A stretch of DNA of 64,000 nt from Rhizophagus irregularis (taxonomy: Eukaryota > Glomeromycota > Glomeromycetes > Glomerales > Glomeraceae), in assembly GCF_026210795.1 (NCBI RefSeq), contig NC_089432.1, positions 4,650,001 through 4,714,000 of the forward strand. The letters are read 5' to 3'. The position numbers and the translations under genes were made by a program. Position 1 is the stretch's first letter. Each line of letters begins with the position of its first letter. The notes under the pieces are model-generated. The model was not told where the DNA came from, searched no databases, and saw nothing but the letters and a program-made list of their open reading frames with translations. Positions 34,246 through 45,010 of this stretch are shown piece by piece.

Positions 34246-35367
34246 TTAATTTTTTTGAAGTATTTCTAATCTATTTTGTGCATGTTTACATCCTCGTTTG
34301 GCAGATTTTTTATACCAATAAATTGCTCTGTCTATATCTTTTGTAATTCCTTTTCCAAACTCATACATAATACCAAGATTATATCTTGCCACCATTTCTC
34401 CTAAATTTGCTGATTTTTGGTATAATTCAAACGCTTTTTGTTTATCAATTTCAGTTCCAATACCAGTTTCATAACAATATCCTAACATTGTTATTCCCCT
34501 TGAATTACTTCCTTCAGCTGATTTCTTAAATAATTCAAAAGCTTTATAACAATCTTTTTTAACGCCATCTCCATTTAAATAACATTTACCTAAATTATGC
34601 ATAGCTAAAATATTTCCATTATTTGCAGCTTTTTCATACCAATAAAAAGCTTTTTTTAAATTTTTTTTAATACTTATTCCATGTTCATAAAAATATCCAA
34701 TTTCTGATTGTCCAAGAGAGAAATTTTTATTAGCCGATTTTTCAAAATATTTAAAAGCTAATTTTTCATTTTTTGTAGTTCCATTACCAAATTCATAACA
34801 ATTTCCAGCAAAATATTGTGCAAGTATATGATCTTTTTCTGACGCGTTAACAAATAAATTAAACGCTCTTTCAGTATTTACACTTGTTTCAATTCCCCTA
34901 TAATTAAAATATCCAAGTAAAAAAATAGAATTTGAAATATTTTGATTATATAATGACCAATTATAAATTTCTTGTAAATTAATATTATGATTATTAAAAT
35001 AATCAATAACTTGTTCTTCTAATAATTGCCATTCAATTCCTTTATTTAATAATTTAAAAATTAAATCATTCGCTTCATCAACTATTATTTCAAACCCTTT
35101 TTCAGATAAAAGTTTCTCTTGTTTAATTGATACTGTTATAGGATCAACTTCTTTTATATTTATTTTGTCAAAATATTGAATATATTGAGATAATTCTTGT
35201 AGTTCTGAATTATTATTTATCTTTAAAGTGGTCTCGTCAAATTCTTGTTTGTTTGAGAATTGAGTATTTTCGGTTATATCATTTTTTGTAACGATTTTTT
35301 TTTCTTCAATCCAATTAATCCATTCATTTGTATTTTCGGTATCTTGAATTTTTTTACTACTAGACAT
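34246..35367 (-). CDS. Sel1-like repeat protein lacking kinase, copy 1
   Basis: A single exon encodes 373 residues. The N-terminus ([11 protein letters not shown]) matches exon 1 of the kinase-SLR genes up to WIEE. It then passes directly into KKIVTKNDITEN, which corresponds to WL..IITK.D...EN at the start of their exon 5. The whole kinase domain and its four introns are therefore missing at a point where both sides carry ATTGG. The linker and six Sel1 repeats (for example FAGNCYEFGNGTTKNEKLAF) are intact. The product would be a free alpha-solenoid scaffold without catalytic activity, perhaps competing with the kinase-SLR proteins for partners (inference). It shares the family upstream block. 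Confidence 0.9.
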   Translation of the reverse strand: MSSSKKIQDTENTNEWINWIEEKKIVTKNDITENTQFSNKQEFDETTLKINNNSELQELSQYIQYFDKINIKEVDPITVSIKQEKLLSEKGFEIIVDEANDLIFKLLNKGIEWQLLEEQVIDYFNNHNINLQEIYNWSLYNQNISNSIFLLGYFNYRGIETSVNTERAFNLFVNASEKDHILAQYFAGNCYEFGNGTTKNEKLAFKYFEKSANKNFSLGQSEIGYFYEHGISIKKNLKKAFYWYEKAANNGNILAMHNLGKCYLNGDGVKKDCYKAFELFKKSAEGSNSRGITMLGYCYETGIGTEIDKQKAFELYQKSANLGEMVARYNLGIMYEFGKGITKDIDRAIYWYKKSAKRGCKHAQNRLEILQKN

Positions 35368-35464
35368 ATTTGAATAATAACGGAAAAGTTTTAAAACCGT
35401 CAGGATTGAACGGACAATTTTTTATTGTAACGAAAATAACCCCCCTTTTAAGCGGATATTTTCT

Positions 35465-35763
35465 CCGAATATTGTCGCACAGCGTCAACTAGTGTCACCA
35501 AACAAAAAAGTTGTGATATTAACCAAACTAGTATCACCAGGTTATACTAATTTTCGCCCTCAGGTTCCCATTGGATCCAACGTGAAATTAGCTCGGATTC
35601 CATGTAATAACGGCAGAAGACATGGGTCCAGATGATTACAAATGATTACAAATTAAAGAATTCTAAATGTTGATCAATCGGTCCCGGTTCACTAGCCAGA
35701 GTCAATGGAAGTAGGGGCGAAAATGATAGTATCACCAAACGAAATTAACCGCAGTACCGCAGT
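35465..35763 (-). promoter_or_regulatory. Shared upstream block, SLR gene 1, split by insertion
   Basis: The core 35465-35503 (in gene sense TTTGGTGACACTAGTTGACG, then GCTGTGCGACAATATTCGG) ends 98 nt before the ATG. The distal ACTGCGGTACTGCGG lies at 35749-35763, about 245 nt further upstream than the core, against about 25 nt in the sister genes. The gap is filled by the insertion at 35540-35727. Confidence 0.65.
35540..35727. mobile_element. Small insertion inside the promoter block
   Basis: About 188 bp lie between two copies of AGTATCACCA (35530-35539 and 35728-35737). Near the ends are complementary TTTTCGCCC (35551) and GGGCGAAAA (35715). It is absent from the equivalent position of genes 40896 and 47503. 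The direct repeats could be target duplications or pre-existing promoter repeats (ACTAGTGTCACCA occurs in the core). It is noncoding. Confidence 0.5.
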
Positions 35764-36099
35764 AATCAGATTTTTTTTTTTAAGCTGGTAACACGCACTT
35801 CTTTATTGAGTAGCATACATATGATGCATAACGCAAAAAAGTATGTAGATTAAATATATGATATCTCTTGATGTTCTAATATATATTGTGCACTATCTTA
35901 CGTCCGGCACTATGGCACTATCCAACGTCCACTAAGCAGTTAGTCGAAATTATAAATGATAGGAGCTGCTAATTCTGACCATTTCCAGAATTTTTTCGGA
36001 TGGGGTGCTCGTTCTATAAACTTTTCAGTAATTAAATTTCTAGTTTGAAAATATTATAATATAAATATTTCAGACAAACAATCTTTTTTAAAATTGTAT

Positions 36100-36720
36100 G
36101 ATAAAAATTTGAAATTTTAATCAGCAGCCCATTAAATAGTAAAAATTGTATCTTTTCTTTGATAATTTAAATTCTTGATTTATTTTATAATTTATGTTAT
36201 CATTAATGAATTTTATCATTTGTTTTTATTAAACATTCTTGTAATTCAAAGAAAACAACTAAATAGATATATTCTTAATTATGCTACGAACTTTAAATTG
36301 CTTTAATCAGCCAAATGGATTTTTGTCATCGAAAAGGTTTGAAATTTAAACCTTTAAGTTAATAATCATCACTGGAATACAAAGCAGATATTTTGATTTG
36401 CATAATAATTTAGAAGATACTCTTGAAGTAATACTAGGAAACGGAAACCGTTGTAAGCCCGGAGCGAAAAAAAAAGATAAAACTCAGTTTTGCGATTTCA
36501 TTGGATGACGTCATGACCGTCATGTGAGTGATAGAGAACTCACGTGATCGATCAATTTTCATAATGCGTAGACATACCGTATATAGTCCTTCGCTTCGCT
36601 CCGGACAATTACCTTCATTCTATGATCGTGAGTACGCCGTAAAATGTGAGTATTCATTCATCAAGAATATGCGGAAGGATCACGCAGTAGCTAACATTTA
36701 AGATAAGCCAAATTTATGTT
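36100..36720. repeat. Segment duplicated upstream of SLR gene 2
   Basis: 36100-36250 matches 41140-41285 and 36260-36720 matches 45270-45560 (shared words include AAAACAACTAAA, AATATCGTAAAATGTGAGT-type sequence, TTCATTCATCAAGAATAT and CTAACATTTAAGATAA). The copy here contains the GTCCGGAGCG element (36457-36606), absent from the other. It belongs to the ancestral SLR gene duplication unit. Confidence 0.7.
36457..36606. mobile_element. MITE-like element, GTCCGGAGCG family, copy 2
   Basis: It begins GCCCGGAGCGAA and ends TTCGCTTCGCTCCGGAC. The interior shares ACTCACGTGATCGATCAATT with the copy at 30818-30939 and also has TGACGTCA. The duplicated segment at 45270-45560 lacks it, giving an empty-site comparison. 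Confidence 0.65.
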
Positions 36721-39700
36721 TCTTTCTTCTCACCTCTTTAACGTAATTTCTTGTAAAAATGGTTATTCAAATGGAAGATGAAAATAATATAATTATATTT
36801 TAGATGATGAAGGAAGTAGCATAATTCAAAATGATAACGTAAATAAAAATGAGAAGAAAATCTCTTATTTAACGGTATATTAGGTAACATATATTATCAT
36901 TTAATGGTCTCTAATTTTAATGGTTTAAGTTTTTTAATTATATGTTATTGCACGGGCGTGCAATAACAACATTAATATACGGACTAAAAATGATCATTTA
37001 AAGCTTTTTTATACTTTTTTTAAACTATTTTATACTTCTAACAGAAATTTAATGTAATGCTTAATAGCAATAAACTCTATATATAGACTTTTAAAATATT
37101 TATTATATACAGTAGACAATAAATATATAAATTTGCATTATAATAAAATTATGAGCATGTTGTATAAACATTCTGATCGTATATTTTTTGTATAGTTAAA
37201 ATTAATTTTATTGACGCTATTTATTGCTTATTGAGATTTATAAAATGTTTTAATAAAGTCTTAAACAATTTGCTTTAATTTTAATCATTTTATAAACGAG
37301 TTATCTTTAAAAACCATGACAGCAAGACGTATAAAACGCATAAAATTTAAAGTTTCACTAATTTGTTTAACCTTTATTATTGCTACCTTGATAGGAATTG
37401 AATTTATATGATAGATAATACCTAATATTGAATCAGAACTAAATCAATTTGAAAATCGGAACAAGCTTTCTGTCACTTAAAGTAGCTGAGCAATATGAAA
37501 AATAACGATATTTTGCAATTTTTAAAACGAAGCTTGAATAACATAACGATAAAACATTACGAAAACGAATTTATAAGTGTGTGATCTAAAAAGTCACTAT
37601 GGGCCAAACTTTCTCATTCAACAATTAATAAATTAAGAAAAAAGAAAATTAATATGACAAAACGCAAAAAAAAAAATACTTCTTTAATCATAATTATTAT
37701 ATTAGAGATTTTTCACAATCATAAGATTGTCAAAGAAACAATCAAATTTGCTCCTGCTTACAAATCATTTACTCCCGAAATAATGGTAATACAATTCGGG
37801 AACCTTTGCAACCAAAATATCCTGGGTGAACTTTATTAATACAAGATTTAAGTAATACAAACGGAAAATGTCATGTTAATAAATAAATAAAAAATAAATA
37901 AATAAATAAATAAGGTAAAAACAGAATGTAAAATGATGTAAAATATTACTTCAGTTCGTCCAACCAACCAATTTCTTACCTTTTTTTTTAAAAAAAAAAG
38001 AAAAATAAGAAAACAAAAAGAACAAAAAGCTCAATAAATCATCATGATTGTATTAAATTAATACTAATGCAACGCGTTCGTTAAAAATTTACCGAAATGA
38101 CGTTTTAGTCTTAAATTTTAAAAGTCACTATACTATACCAGCTGTCCGATCGAAACAATTGAAGTAACCACAACTAAAATGAAAAATAAATTCAAAATTT
38201 CAGATGATCAGGAACTGATCACTAGTTAGTCATTATCTGTTATCGAAACAAGACAAATTCAGCTTAGATTCTTGAATTCTTGAAATTTTTTGTTTATTGG
38301 GACTTCGTCCCCAAGCATTATATTTATTACAAGTATATTTATTGTACAAAAGGAAAGAATTCTCACGAATTTAGCAAGAAAATCACGAGAATTTTTCTTA
38401 TAAGCTTATTTATTTAGTGTGTTTTTTTTTGGTAATCAATTGTCCCGGTCAATCCAAATTTTTAAAATTATATTTTTTTATTCGTTACTAAAATATACAA
38501 CTTGTGAAGACTTTTTGGAAATGGTAACATCATCGAATTTTATATTTGTAAAGGTAAGAAAAATTAGCAGAAATGTTCATATTCTTTAAGCATAGATTTA
38601 TCTGCAATGAAAGGAGTCTATATACTGATATATACAATAGCTAGTGGACATTATCAAAAAAAGTAAAGAAAAAGCGATTTTTTTTTAGAAAAATTTTTTT
38701 ATTAAGAAATTAGAAAAAAGTTTTTTTATTTTTTTATTAGAAGTGTTTTTTTATCATTTTTTTATTAGAAAAAAGTATTATTTTTTCCGTTTCTTTATTG
38801 AAAAATAAGAAAAAAAAAGTATTTTTTTCGTTCGTTCATTAGAAATTAGAAAATTATTTTTTTTTGTTTCTTTATTAGAAAATTGTAAAAAAAAAATTCT
38901 TTCGCTTTTAATTAGAAAATTAGAAAAGAATTAATCTTTTTTTTCATTTTTTTTTTATTAGCAATAAATAAAATATTATTTCTAAAAAACATGATGGTTT
39001 TTAATTTGTCAATTGATCGCAAATCCCAAGTGAAGGATAAATTTACTTTGTTTTAAATTATTTCTTTTGCATAAAGCTTTATATATATTTTTTTTAATGG
39101 TATTGACTTGGCATTATTATTTTTCATTTTCTCTCATATGTACGATTATTTCATAAGTGTCAATTATTTTAAGTCAAATTAATTTTCAGAAAAAAATAAT
39201 TTCAAATTTTTAAGAGTTTCATAATCTTAGGATGACATTTTAATTTAAATGAAACACATGTCATATATGTTATGCCTCGGGTGTCAGTTTGCGTCAGTTG
39301 ATAATTGACGCGTGTCACCTGTAGTAAACATCGTTTTATTAATAAAATTATTTTTTATACAACGAATTATACATATTATGAAAATTTTATACTTATTTGA
39401 TTTATGTGAAATTATATATTGTAAAACTTAATTTCTAAATGATTTTGAACGAAGTGCTTTCCACGAGTTTGAGTCTAATCAATCCAATATTTTAGGATTA
39501 CATATTTTTAATACGATAAATAAATTTATTTAATAATAAAAATTTATTAAGACTGGAAAATTTAATCAATCTAGCGCACATCAGCTATCAACTGACACAA
39601 ATCGACACTTAAGACACAACATATATATATATATTAAAAAAAAAAATATACTTGTATAAGAATAATTATTAAACTTTAACAAGACACTTATTTGTATACG

Positions 39701-39756
39701 CTCATTTATATACTTCGGAGAACTATATTTACTAGTAAATTAGAAAAAAAAATAAT
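36720..39756. other. Intergenic, low-complexity
   Basis: No gene is supported. It contains an AAAT microsatellite (about 37885-37915) and a T-rich degenerate array (38640-38960). The frame at 37654-37839 has no supporting motif. Confidence 0.5.
38640..38960. repeat. Degenerate TTTTTTTATTAGAAAA array
   Basis: Roughly 25-45 base units of T-runs plus TTATTAGAAA recur at least seven times with drift. It is noncoding. Confidence 0.65.
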
Positions 39757-40896
39757 TCAATAATTTAATTGATTTTGTTGTTTTTGAAGTTTTTCTAATC
39801 TATATTGTGCATTTTTATATCCTTGTTTGGACGATTCTTTATACCAATAAATTGCTTTGCCTATATCTTTTGTAATTCCTTTTCCATATTCATACATAAT
39901 ACCAAGATTATATCGTGCTACCATACTTCCTAAATTTGCTGATTTTTGAAATAATTCAAATGCTTTTTGCATATCAATTTCAGTTCCAGTGCCATTTTCA
40001 TAACAACATCCTAACATCATTATTCCATCTGGAAATTGTTCTTCGGCTGATTGCTTAAATAATTCAAAAGCTTTATTATCATCTTTTTTAACACCCATTC
40101 CTTCTTTATAAAAAAGACCAAGACTACATACAGCTATTGTATTTCCATTATTTGCAGCTTTTTCATACCAATAAAAAGCCTTTTTTAAATCTTTTTTAAT
40201 ACCAATACCATTTTTATAAAAATAACCAATTCTTACTTGTCCATTTGCAAAATTTTTATAAGCCACTTTCTCAATATACTCAAAAGCTAATTTTTCATTT
40301 TTTATGGTTCCATATCCATTTTTATAACAATCACCAACATAAATTTGTACTAATATATGATTTTTTTCTAATGCATTTATAAATAAATTAAATGCTTTCA
40401 CATCATTTCTGTTTGTTTCAATTCCCTGATAATTAAAATACCCAAGTAAAAAAATGGAATTTGAACTATTTTGGTTACTTAATAACCAATTATAAATTTC
40501 TTGTGAACTAATATTATAATTATTAAAATATTCAACAACTCGTTCCTTCATTAATTTCGAATCAATTCCTTTATTTGATAATCTAAAAATTAAATCATTT
40601 GTTTCATCAACTATTATGTCAAAACCTTTTTTAAGTAGAAGTTTTTCTTGTTCATTTGATACTGTTATAGGATCAATTTCTTTTATATTTATTTTGTCAA
40701 AATATTGAATAATTTGAGATAATTCTTTTTGTAATTCTGAATGATTTGTCCTAAAAGAGGTCTCAATAAGTTCTTGTTGACTTGAGAATTGAGTATTTTC
40801 TTTTATATCTTTTTTTGTAACGATTCTTTTTTCTTCAACCCCATTAATCCATTCATTTGTACTTTCGGTATCTTGCATTTTCTTATTACCGGACAT
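39757..40896 (-). CDS. Sel1-like repeat protein lacking kinase, copy 2
   Basis: A single exon encodes 379 residues, closely related to the genes at 34246-35367 and 46379-47503. The join reads INGVEEKRIVTKKDI, the same kinase-deletion junction, so the loss came before these duplications. The linker and six Sel1 repeats (VGDCYKNGYGTIKNEKLAF, IGYFYKNGIGIKKDLKKAF and others) are intact, with a Gln/Asn-rich tail ending QQNQLNY. A cytosolic scaffold role is inferred; there is no signal peptide or membrane segment. Confidence 0.9.
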   Translation of the reverse strand: MSGNKKMQDTESTNEWINGVEEKRIVTKKDIKENTQFSSQQELIETSFRTNHSELQKELSQIIQYFDKINIKEIDPITVSNEQEKLLLKKGFDIIVDETNDLIFRLSNKGIDSKLMKERVVEYFNNYNISSQEIYNWLLSNQNSSNSIFLLGYFNYQGIETNRNDVKAFNLFINALEKNHILVQIYVGDCYKNGYGTIKNEKLAFEYIEKVAYKNFANGQVRIGYFYKNGIGIKKDLKKAFYWYEKAANNGNTIAVCSLGLFYKEGMGVKKDDNKAFELFKQSAEEQFPDGIMMLGCCYENGTGTEIDMQKAFELFQKSANLGSMVARYNLGIMYEYGKGITKDIGKAIYWYKESSKQGYKNAQYRLEKLQKQQNQLNY

Positions 40897-40988
40897 ATTT
40901 GAATAATAACAGGAAGGGAAAGTTTTAAAACCGATAGGATTGAACGGTCAATTTTTATTTTGTAACGAAAAATAACCCCCTTTATGCG

Positions 40989-41070
40989 CCGAATATTGTC
41001 GCACAGCGTCAGTTAGTGTCACCAAACAAAAATGTTGTCTATCAGTCGATATTAACCGCAGTACCGCAGT
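40989..41070 (-). promoter_or_regulatory. Shared upstream block, SLR gene 2 (cleanest copy)
   Basis: In gene sense: ACTGCGGTACTGCGGTTAAT, ATCGACTGATAG, TTTTTGTTTGGTGACACTAA, then GCTGTGCGACAATATTCGG. The core ends 93 nt before the ATG. The tandem ACTGCGGT pair lies about 25 nt upstream of the core. Confidence 0.65.
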
Positions 41071-41439
41071 TAAATAGAATTTTTTTTTTAATTGGTTACA
41101 ACGCATTTCTTTTATAGAGCCTTGTAAAAATAAATCATTTGAAATTTAATCGGCAGCCAATTAAATAGTAAATTTTGTCTTTTATTTGATCGTTTAATTT
41201 CTTAAAAATATATTTTTTATTTTATCAGAAACTGTAATATATGCTAAGGGTATGTTTATTAAACATTTTTGTGATTTAACTAGAACTGTACCACTATGGC
41301 CGCCTGGCGGCGGCCTTCAAAATAAAATTAGGTGTAACATGAGCATAAATGCATAGTCAAATAAACATTTTTTTTAAAGAACCCCTAATTGCTTTATTAT
41401 ACTTATATGATAACTGATAACATGATAATCTAGGTTTGT

Positions 41440-41569
41440 TTATGAAATAGGAAGCGGTTGTGATGCTATTTGTTCCAAGCGAGAATATTCTTTAATCACA
41501 TTTGGATCTACTTTGAATGCATCTCTATTTAAATTCATTGTTTGAATTTGATCCCATTTAGGACATCTG
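41440..41569 (-). other. Coding-like terminal exon
   Basis: After a CTGAATCAG acceptor-like end the frame reads CPKWDQIQTMNLNRDAFKVD and then VIKEYSRLEQIASQPLPIS before TAA. The composition is protein-like. It may belong to the broken gene at 42264-43579 or to another gene. The family is not recognised. Confidence 0.35.
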
Positions 41570-41639
41570 ATTCAGTTTTATTGATTTAATGTTAGTAATA
41601 AATTATTAAAAAAATTATTAGTAATCAAATTATTATGAA

Positions 41640-42245
41640 AGTTTTAATAGTTCGTATATATATGATCAGTGATCTATAACATATATTTGTAATATTATTA
41701 TTAAGGATCAACAATTAAATTTTACAATAACTTCAATTTTTTTTTTTAATAAAAAATAAATAAATATAATGTTTATTACATATAAGATATAAAAAATACC
41801 AGATAATAAAAATGAATTTTAAAAACAGTTCGTATTTGTCAGGTGATCTATGACATGCATAATAGTACGATCAGCAATTAAATTTTTCGTTGACTTCAAA
41901 TTTTTTTTTTTTTGAACTAATTATACTTTGATATAAAAATAAAATAAATGCAACTTCTTTTATTTCATTTATTTCATTGAAAAATAAATAAAGTACTTAT
42001 TACATATAAAATATAAAAAACAATAGATAATAAAAAAAGAATTTTAAAAACAGTTCGTATTTGTCAGGTGATCTATGACATGTGTAACATGATTAGCAAT
42101 TAAATTTTACGTAGACTTCAAATTTTTTTTTAAACCACTTTTCTTTGACATAAAAAATAAAATACGTTTTTTATTTCATTAAAAAAAATAAATATAGCAC
42201 TTATTACATATAAAATATAAAGAACAGATAATAAAAAAAATTAAA
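41640..42245. repeat. Tandem repeat, unit about 210-230 bp
   Basis: TTATTACATATAAAATATAA blocks occur near 41771, 41996 and 42204. Each (except the partial last) is followed by AAAAACAGTTCGTATTTGTC and AGGTGATCTATGACATG. A more diverged unit precedes them at about 41650. Three to four units in all, noncoding. Confidence 0.8.
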
Positions 42246-42263
42246 GAAAAGATTATTACTGGG

Positions 42264-43579
42264 TTACGTTAGTTCATAAACATTATTTAGTTTTTGTTTT
42301 TTTCTACCTCTTGTTGAATTTGAAATTTTTGGTGTATTATTTTTTTTTTAATATTTTCGTTTCTCTCTTCATTTTCTTATATTTTCATTTCTTTTTTCAT
42401 TTTCTTCAATATTTTCATTAATTCTTTCTTCATTTTCTTCATTTGTAATAGAAATTTCACTATCATGAATTTCATCACTTTGTTGATTTTGTAATAGCAA
42501 AGATCTTCAAAATCTGTTATAGAACAAAGAATTTCTCTCATACAACAGAATTCAACAACACAACCATCATTGTCAATGACACCAACTAAAAATAAACGTA
42601 AAACAAATATGACTAAAATAGCAGATATTTCAAGATCCTTTATTACGTGAATCAGATTTTGATTTCCATGGAACTACAATACTGTTATCTGATTCTATTT
42701 TTGCTGATACAAACTGAAATTCCAAAATTTCACAGTATAATTGATCTTTTGCAAAAAAAAATACTCCTGTTGTATGAACTGTTGAATTTTTTCTGGCTTT
42801 TGTTAACGCGTTCTTAAATCGCCCATTTGGTGGGTGAGTTAAATTTACAGTAAATGGAGTAAATTGATCCTTAGATATATAAATATGGCTTTACTTGTAT
42901 TTGTAAAGTATATCCACTTTCTGTTAATTCTGCATACCCCAAATCACTGGTAAAAAAATGGTCTATCCTACACATATCCTACACATATCTTACATATATC
43001 GGGTACTCAAAATGTAGAAAATCATACACAAATAATACACATATCATACACATATCGGGTACTTATATATATAGTATACCTATCAGATACCTGATATATG
43101 TATGATATATATATTAGTACCCGATATGTGTATGATATGTGTATTATTTGTGTATGATTTTCTACATTTTAAGTACCCAATATGTGTAAGATATGTGTAG
43201 GATAAATCATTTTTTTACCAGTGAAAGTCTTTCCAAGAAGATGTACAGTTGGTTTTATTATAGGAATATCTTCCTTATCGATAAGGAGTTGTACATTAGT
43301 TGTAATAGAGACGTTTATTGAACCATCTTGAGTTGTTGAAAATTTTCCTGTAATTAAGTATACATTTTCTGCCTTAAGTGGCGAAGTTACTTCAGATCCA
43401 TCATCTGAATCAAGGTCTGTGTTATTTATTAAGGTCATATAATTGTAAAATTTATATATTTGAAATGCATCTTCATTATCAATTCGGGAAATAGCCATGC
43501 CTTTCTGCAAGACACTATTATTAATAGTTTCATCAGTCACAGAAAGTATATACACGATGGTTGTAATGTTTGCAATCAT
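42264..43579 (-). pseudogene. Broken gene with MITE, frameshifts and micro-inversion
   Basis: The body starts MIANITTIVYILSVTDETIN and runs through NVYLITGKFSTTQDG to IKPTVHLLGKT. There a 279-bp palindromic element interrupts it (42945-43223). It resumes as LGYAELTESGYTLQIQVKPY. It shifts frame near 42875 (looks like an extra ATAT), continues as DQFTPFTVNLTHPPNGRFKN to VPWKSKSDSRNKG, and stops at 42632. The next 127 bp (42507-42633) read correctly only on the plus strand (IEQRISLIQQNSTTQ to KIADISRS). The minus-strand frame then continues as LLQNQQSDEIHDSEIS into an acidic tail with further slips and a basic RGRKKQK motif. The N-terminal half looks globular and the tail disordered, with a possible nuclear signal. 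I do not recognise the family. Confidence 0.75.
42945..43223. mobile_element. Foldback MITE inside a coding exon
   Basis: A near-complete 279-bp palindrome with ends CACTGGTAAAAAAATG / CATTTTTTTACCAGTG. The arms carry alternating TACACATATC and GGGTACT words that mirror each other around 43083. It splits the frame after HLLGKT of the broken gene at 42264-43579. The target duplication is unclear (perhaps TTT). No protein is encoded. Confidence 0.85.
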
Positions 43580-43789
43580 ATTTCGAAATTTTTTTTGAAT
43601 CTGATTATTATTAAAATGAAAAATGAATAAAAGTAAAAAAAAGTAAATGAATTACTTATATTTATAAAAAAAATTATGACTTTAATATATTTATAATATA
43701 TTTTATTTTTTAAAAAAAAGTAATAATATTACAATTATTTATTATTATTTATGATTTATGATTATTAAAAAAATGTGATTTTATTACAA

Positions 43790-44070
43790 TTTATTACAAA
43801 ATTATGATACATTTTATTTAAAACTTAAAAAAGTGGTTCATTGAAAAAATTACGATTTTATTATTTATTAATATATGAAAAATTTTGATTTTTATCAAAT
43901 TTATTAAAAAAAATGCAATTTTATTGAAAAAATTACGATTTTATTACAATTTATTGCAAAATTATGATGATTTTATTACATTTATTTAAATTTAAAAAAA
44001 AGTAGTTTTCATTGAAAAATTGCGATTTTATTATTTATTTACATTGAAAAAAAATTGATTTTATCAAAAA
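43790..44070. repeat. Two-copy tandem repeat of about 125 bp
   Basis: Both copies contain ACAATTTATTRCAAAATTAT, TTCATTGAAAAA and GCGATTTTATTATTTATT-like words in the same order. Noncoding. Confidence 0.65.
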
Positions 44071-44159
44071 TTTATTACAATTTATATAATAAAATTAATT
44101 TATTAATTTATATAATAGTTTATGATTGAAATAACATAATCTCATTAACTGTTAAATAT

Positions 44160-45010
44160 TACTTTATTAATTAAATAAATGATAAAAAAAAGGGTAATTT
44201 TATTAGAACTAATTTGTTTATAGTTACTATATGCGGCTTTAAATTTTCTAACCTGTGAATTCAATTTTAGTTTATTTTCATTGTAACGTAAATGATGATC
44301 ATCTTTCAATTTTTCAATTTGTAAATTTATTTATTTTTTATTATTAAAAAAGTGTAATAATCTGTTGAAAAAAACCACACTTTTATAATTATAGCTATAA
44401 AAAAAGGGTAACTAATTTATTTATAGTTATTAATTGCGGCTTTAGTTCTTTTAACTAATATTAACATGTGAATTTAATTGTAGATTATTTTCATTGTAAC
44501 GTAAATGATGATCATCTTTCAATTTTCAATTTGTAAATTTATTTTTTTTATTATTAATTAAAAAAACAAATAAAAAAATACAATTTTATTAATAAAAAAA
44601 GGTAGCTTCATTATAACTAATTTATTTATAGTCATTAATTGCGGGCTTTAGTTCTTTTAACTAATATTAACATGTGAATTTAATTGTAGATTATTTTCAT
44701 TGTGACGTAAATGATGATCATCTTTCGATTTTCAATTTGTAAATTTATTTATTTTTTTTTATTATTAATTAAAAAAATGTGTAATTTATGGGAAAAATCA
44801 CAATTTTTAATTTAATTAACAAACAAATAAAAAAATACAATTTTATTAATAAAAAAAAGTACCTTCATTATAACTAATTTATTTATAGTTACTATATACA
44901 AGTTTCAATTTTTATAACATGTGAATCCAATTTTAGATTATTTTTACTTACTGTGACGTAAATGATGATCAACTTCAATTCACGAAATTTATTTAAACAA
45001 CTGCTGTCCA
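44160..45010. repeat. Four-copy tandem array, unit about 205-250 bp
   Basis: Each unit contains CTAATTTATTTATAGT, ACATGTGAATTYAATT and the well-kept core TGTRACGTAAATGATGATCA. Cores lie at about 44281, 44494, 44700 and 44952. TGACGTAA resembles an ATF/CREB site. Noncoding. Confidence 0.8.
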
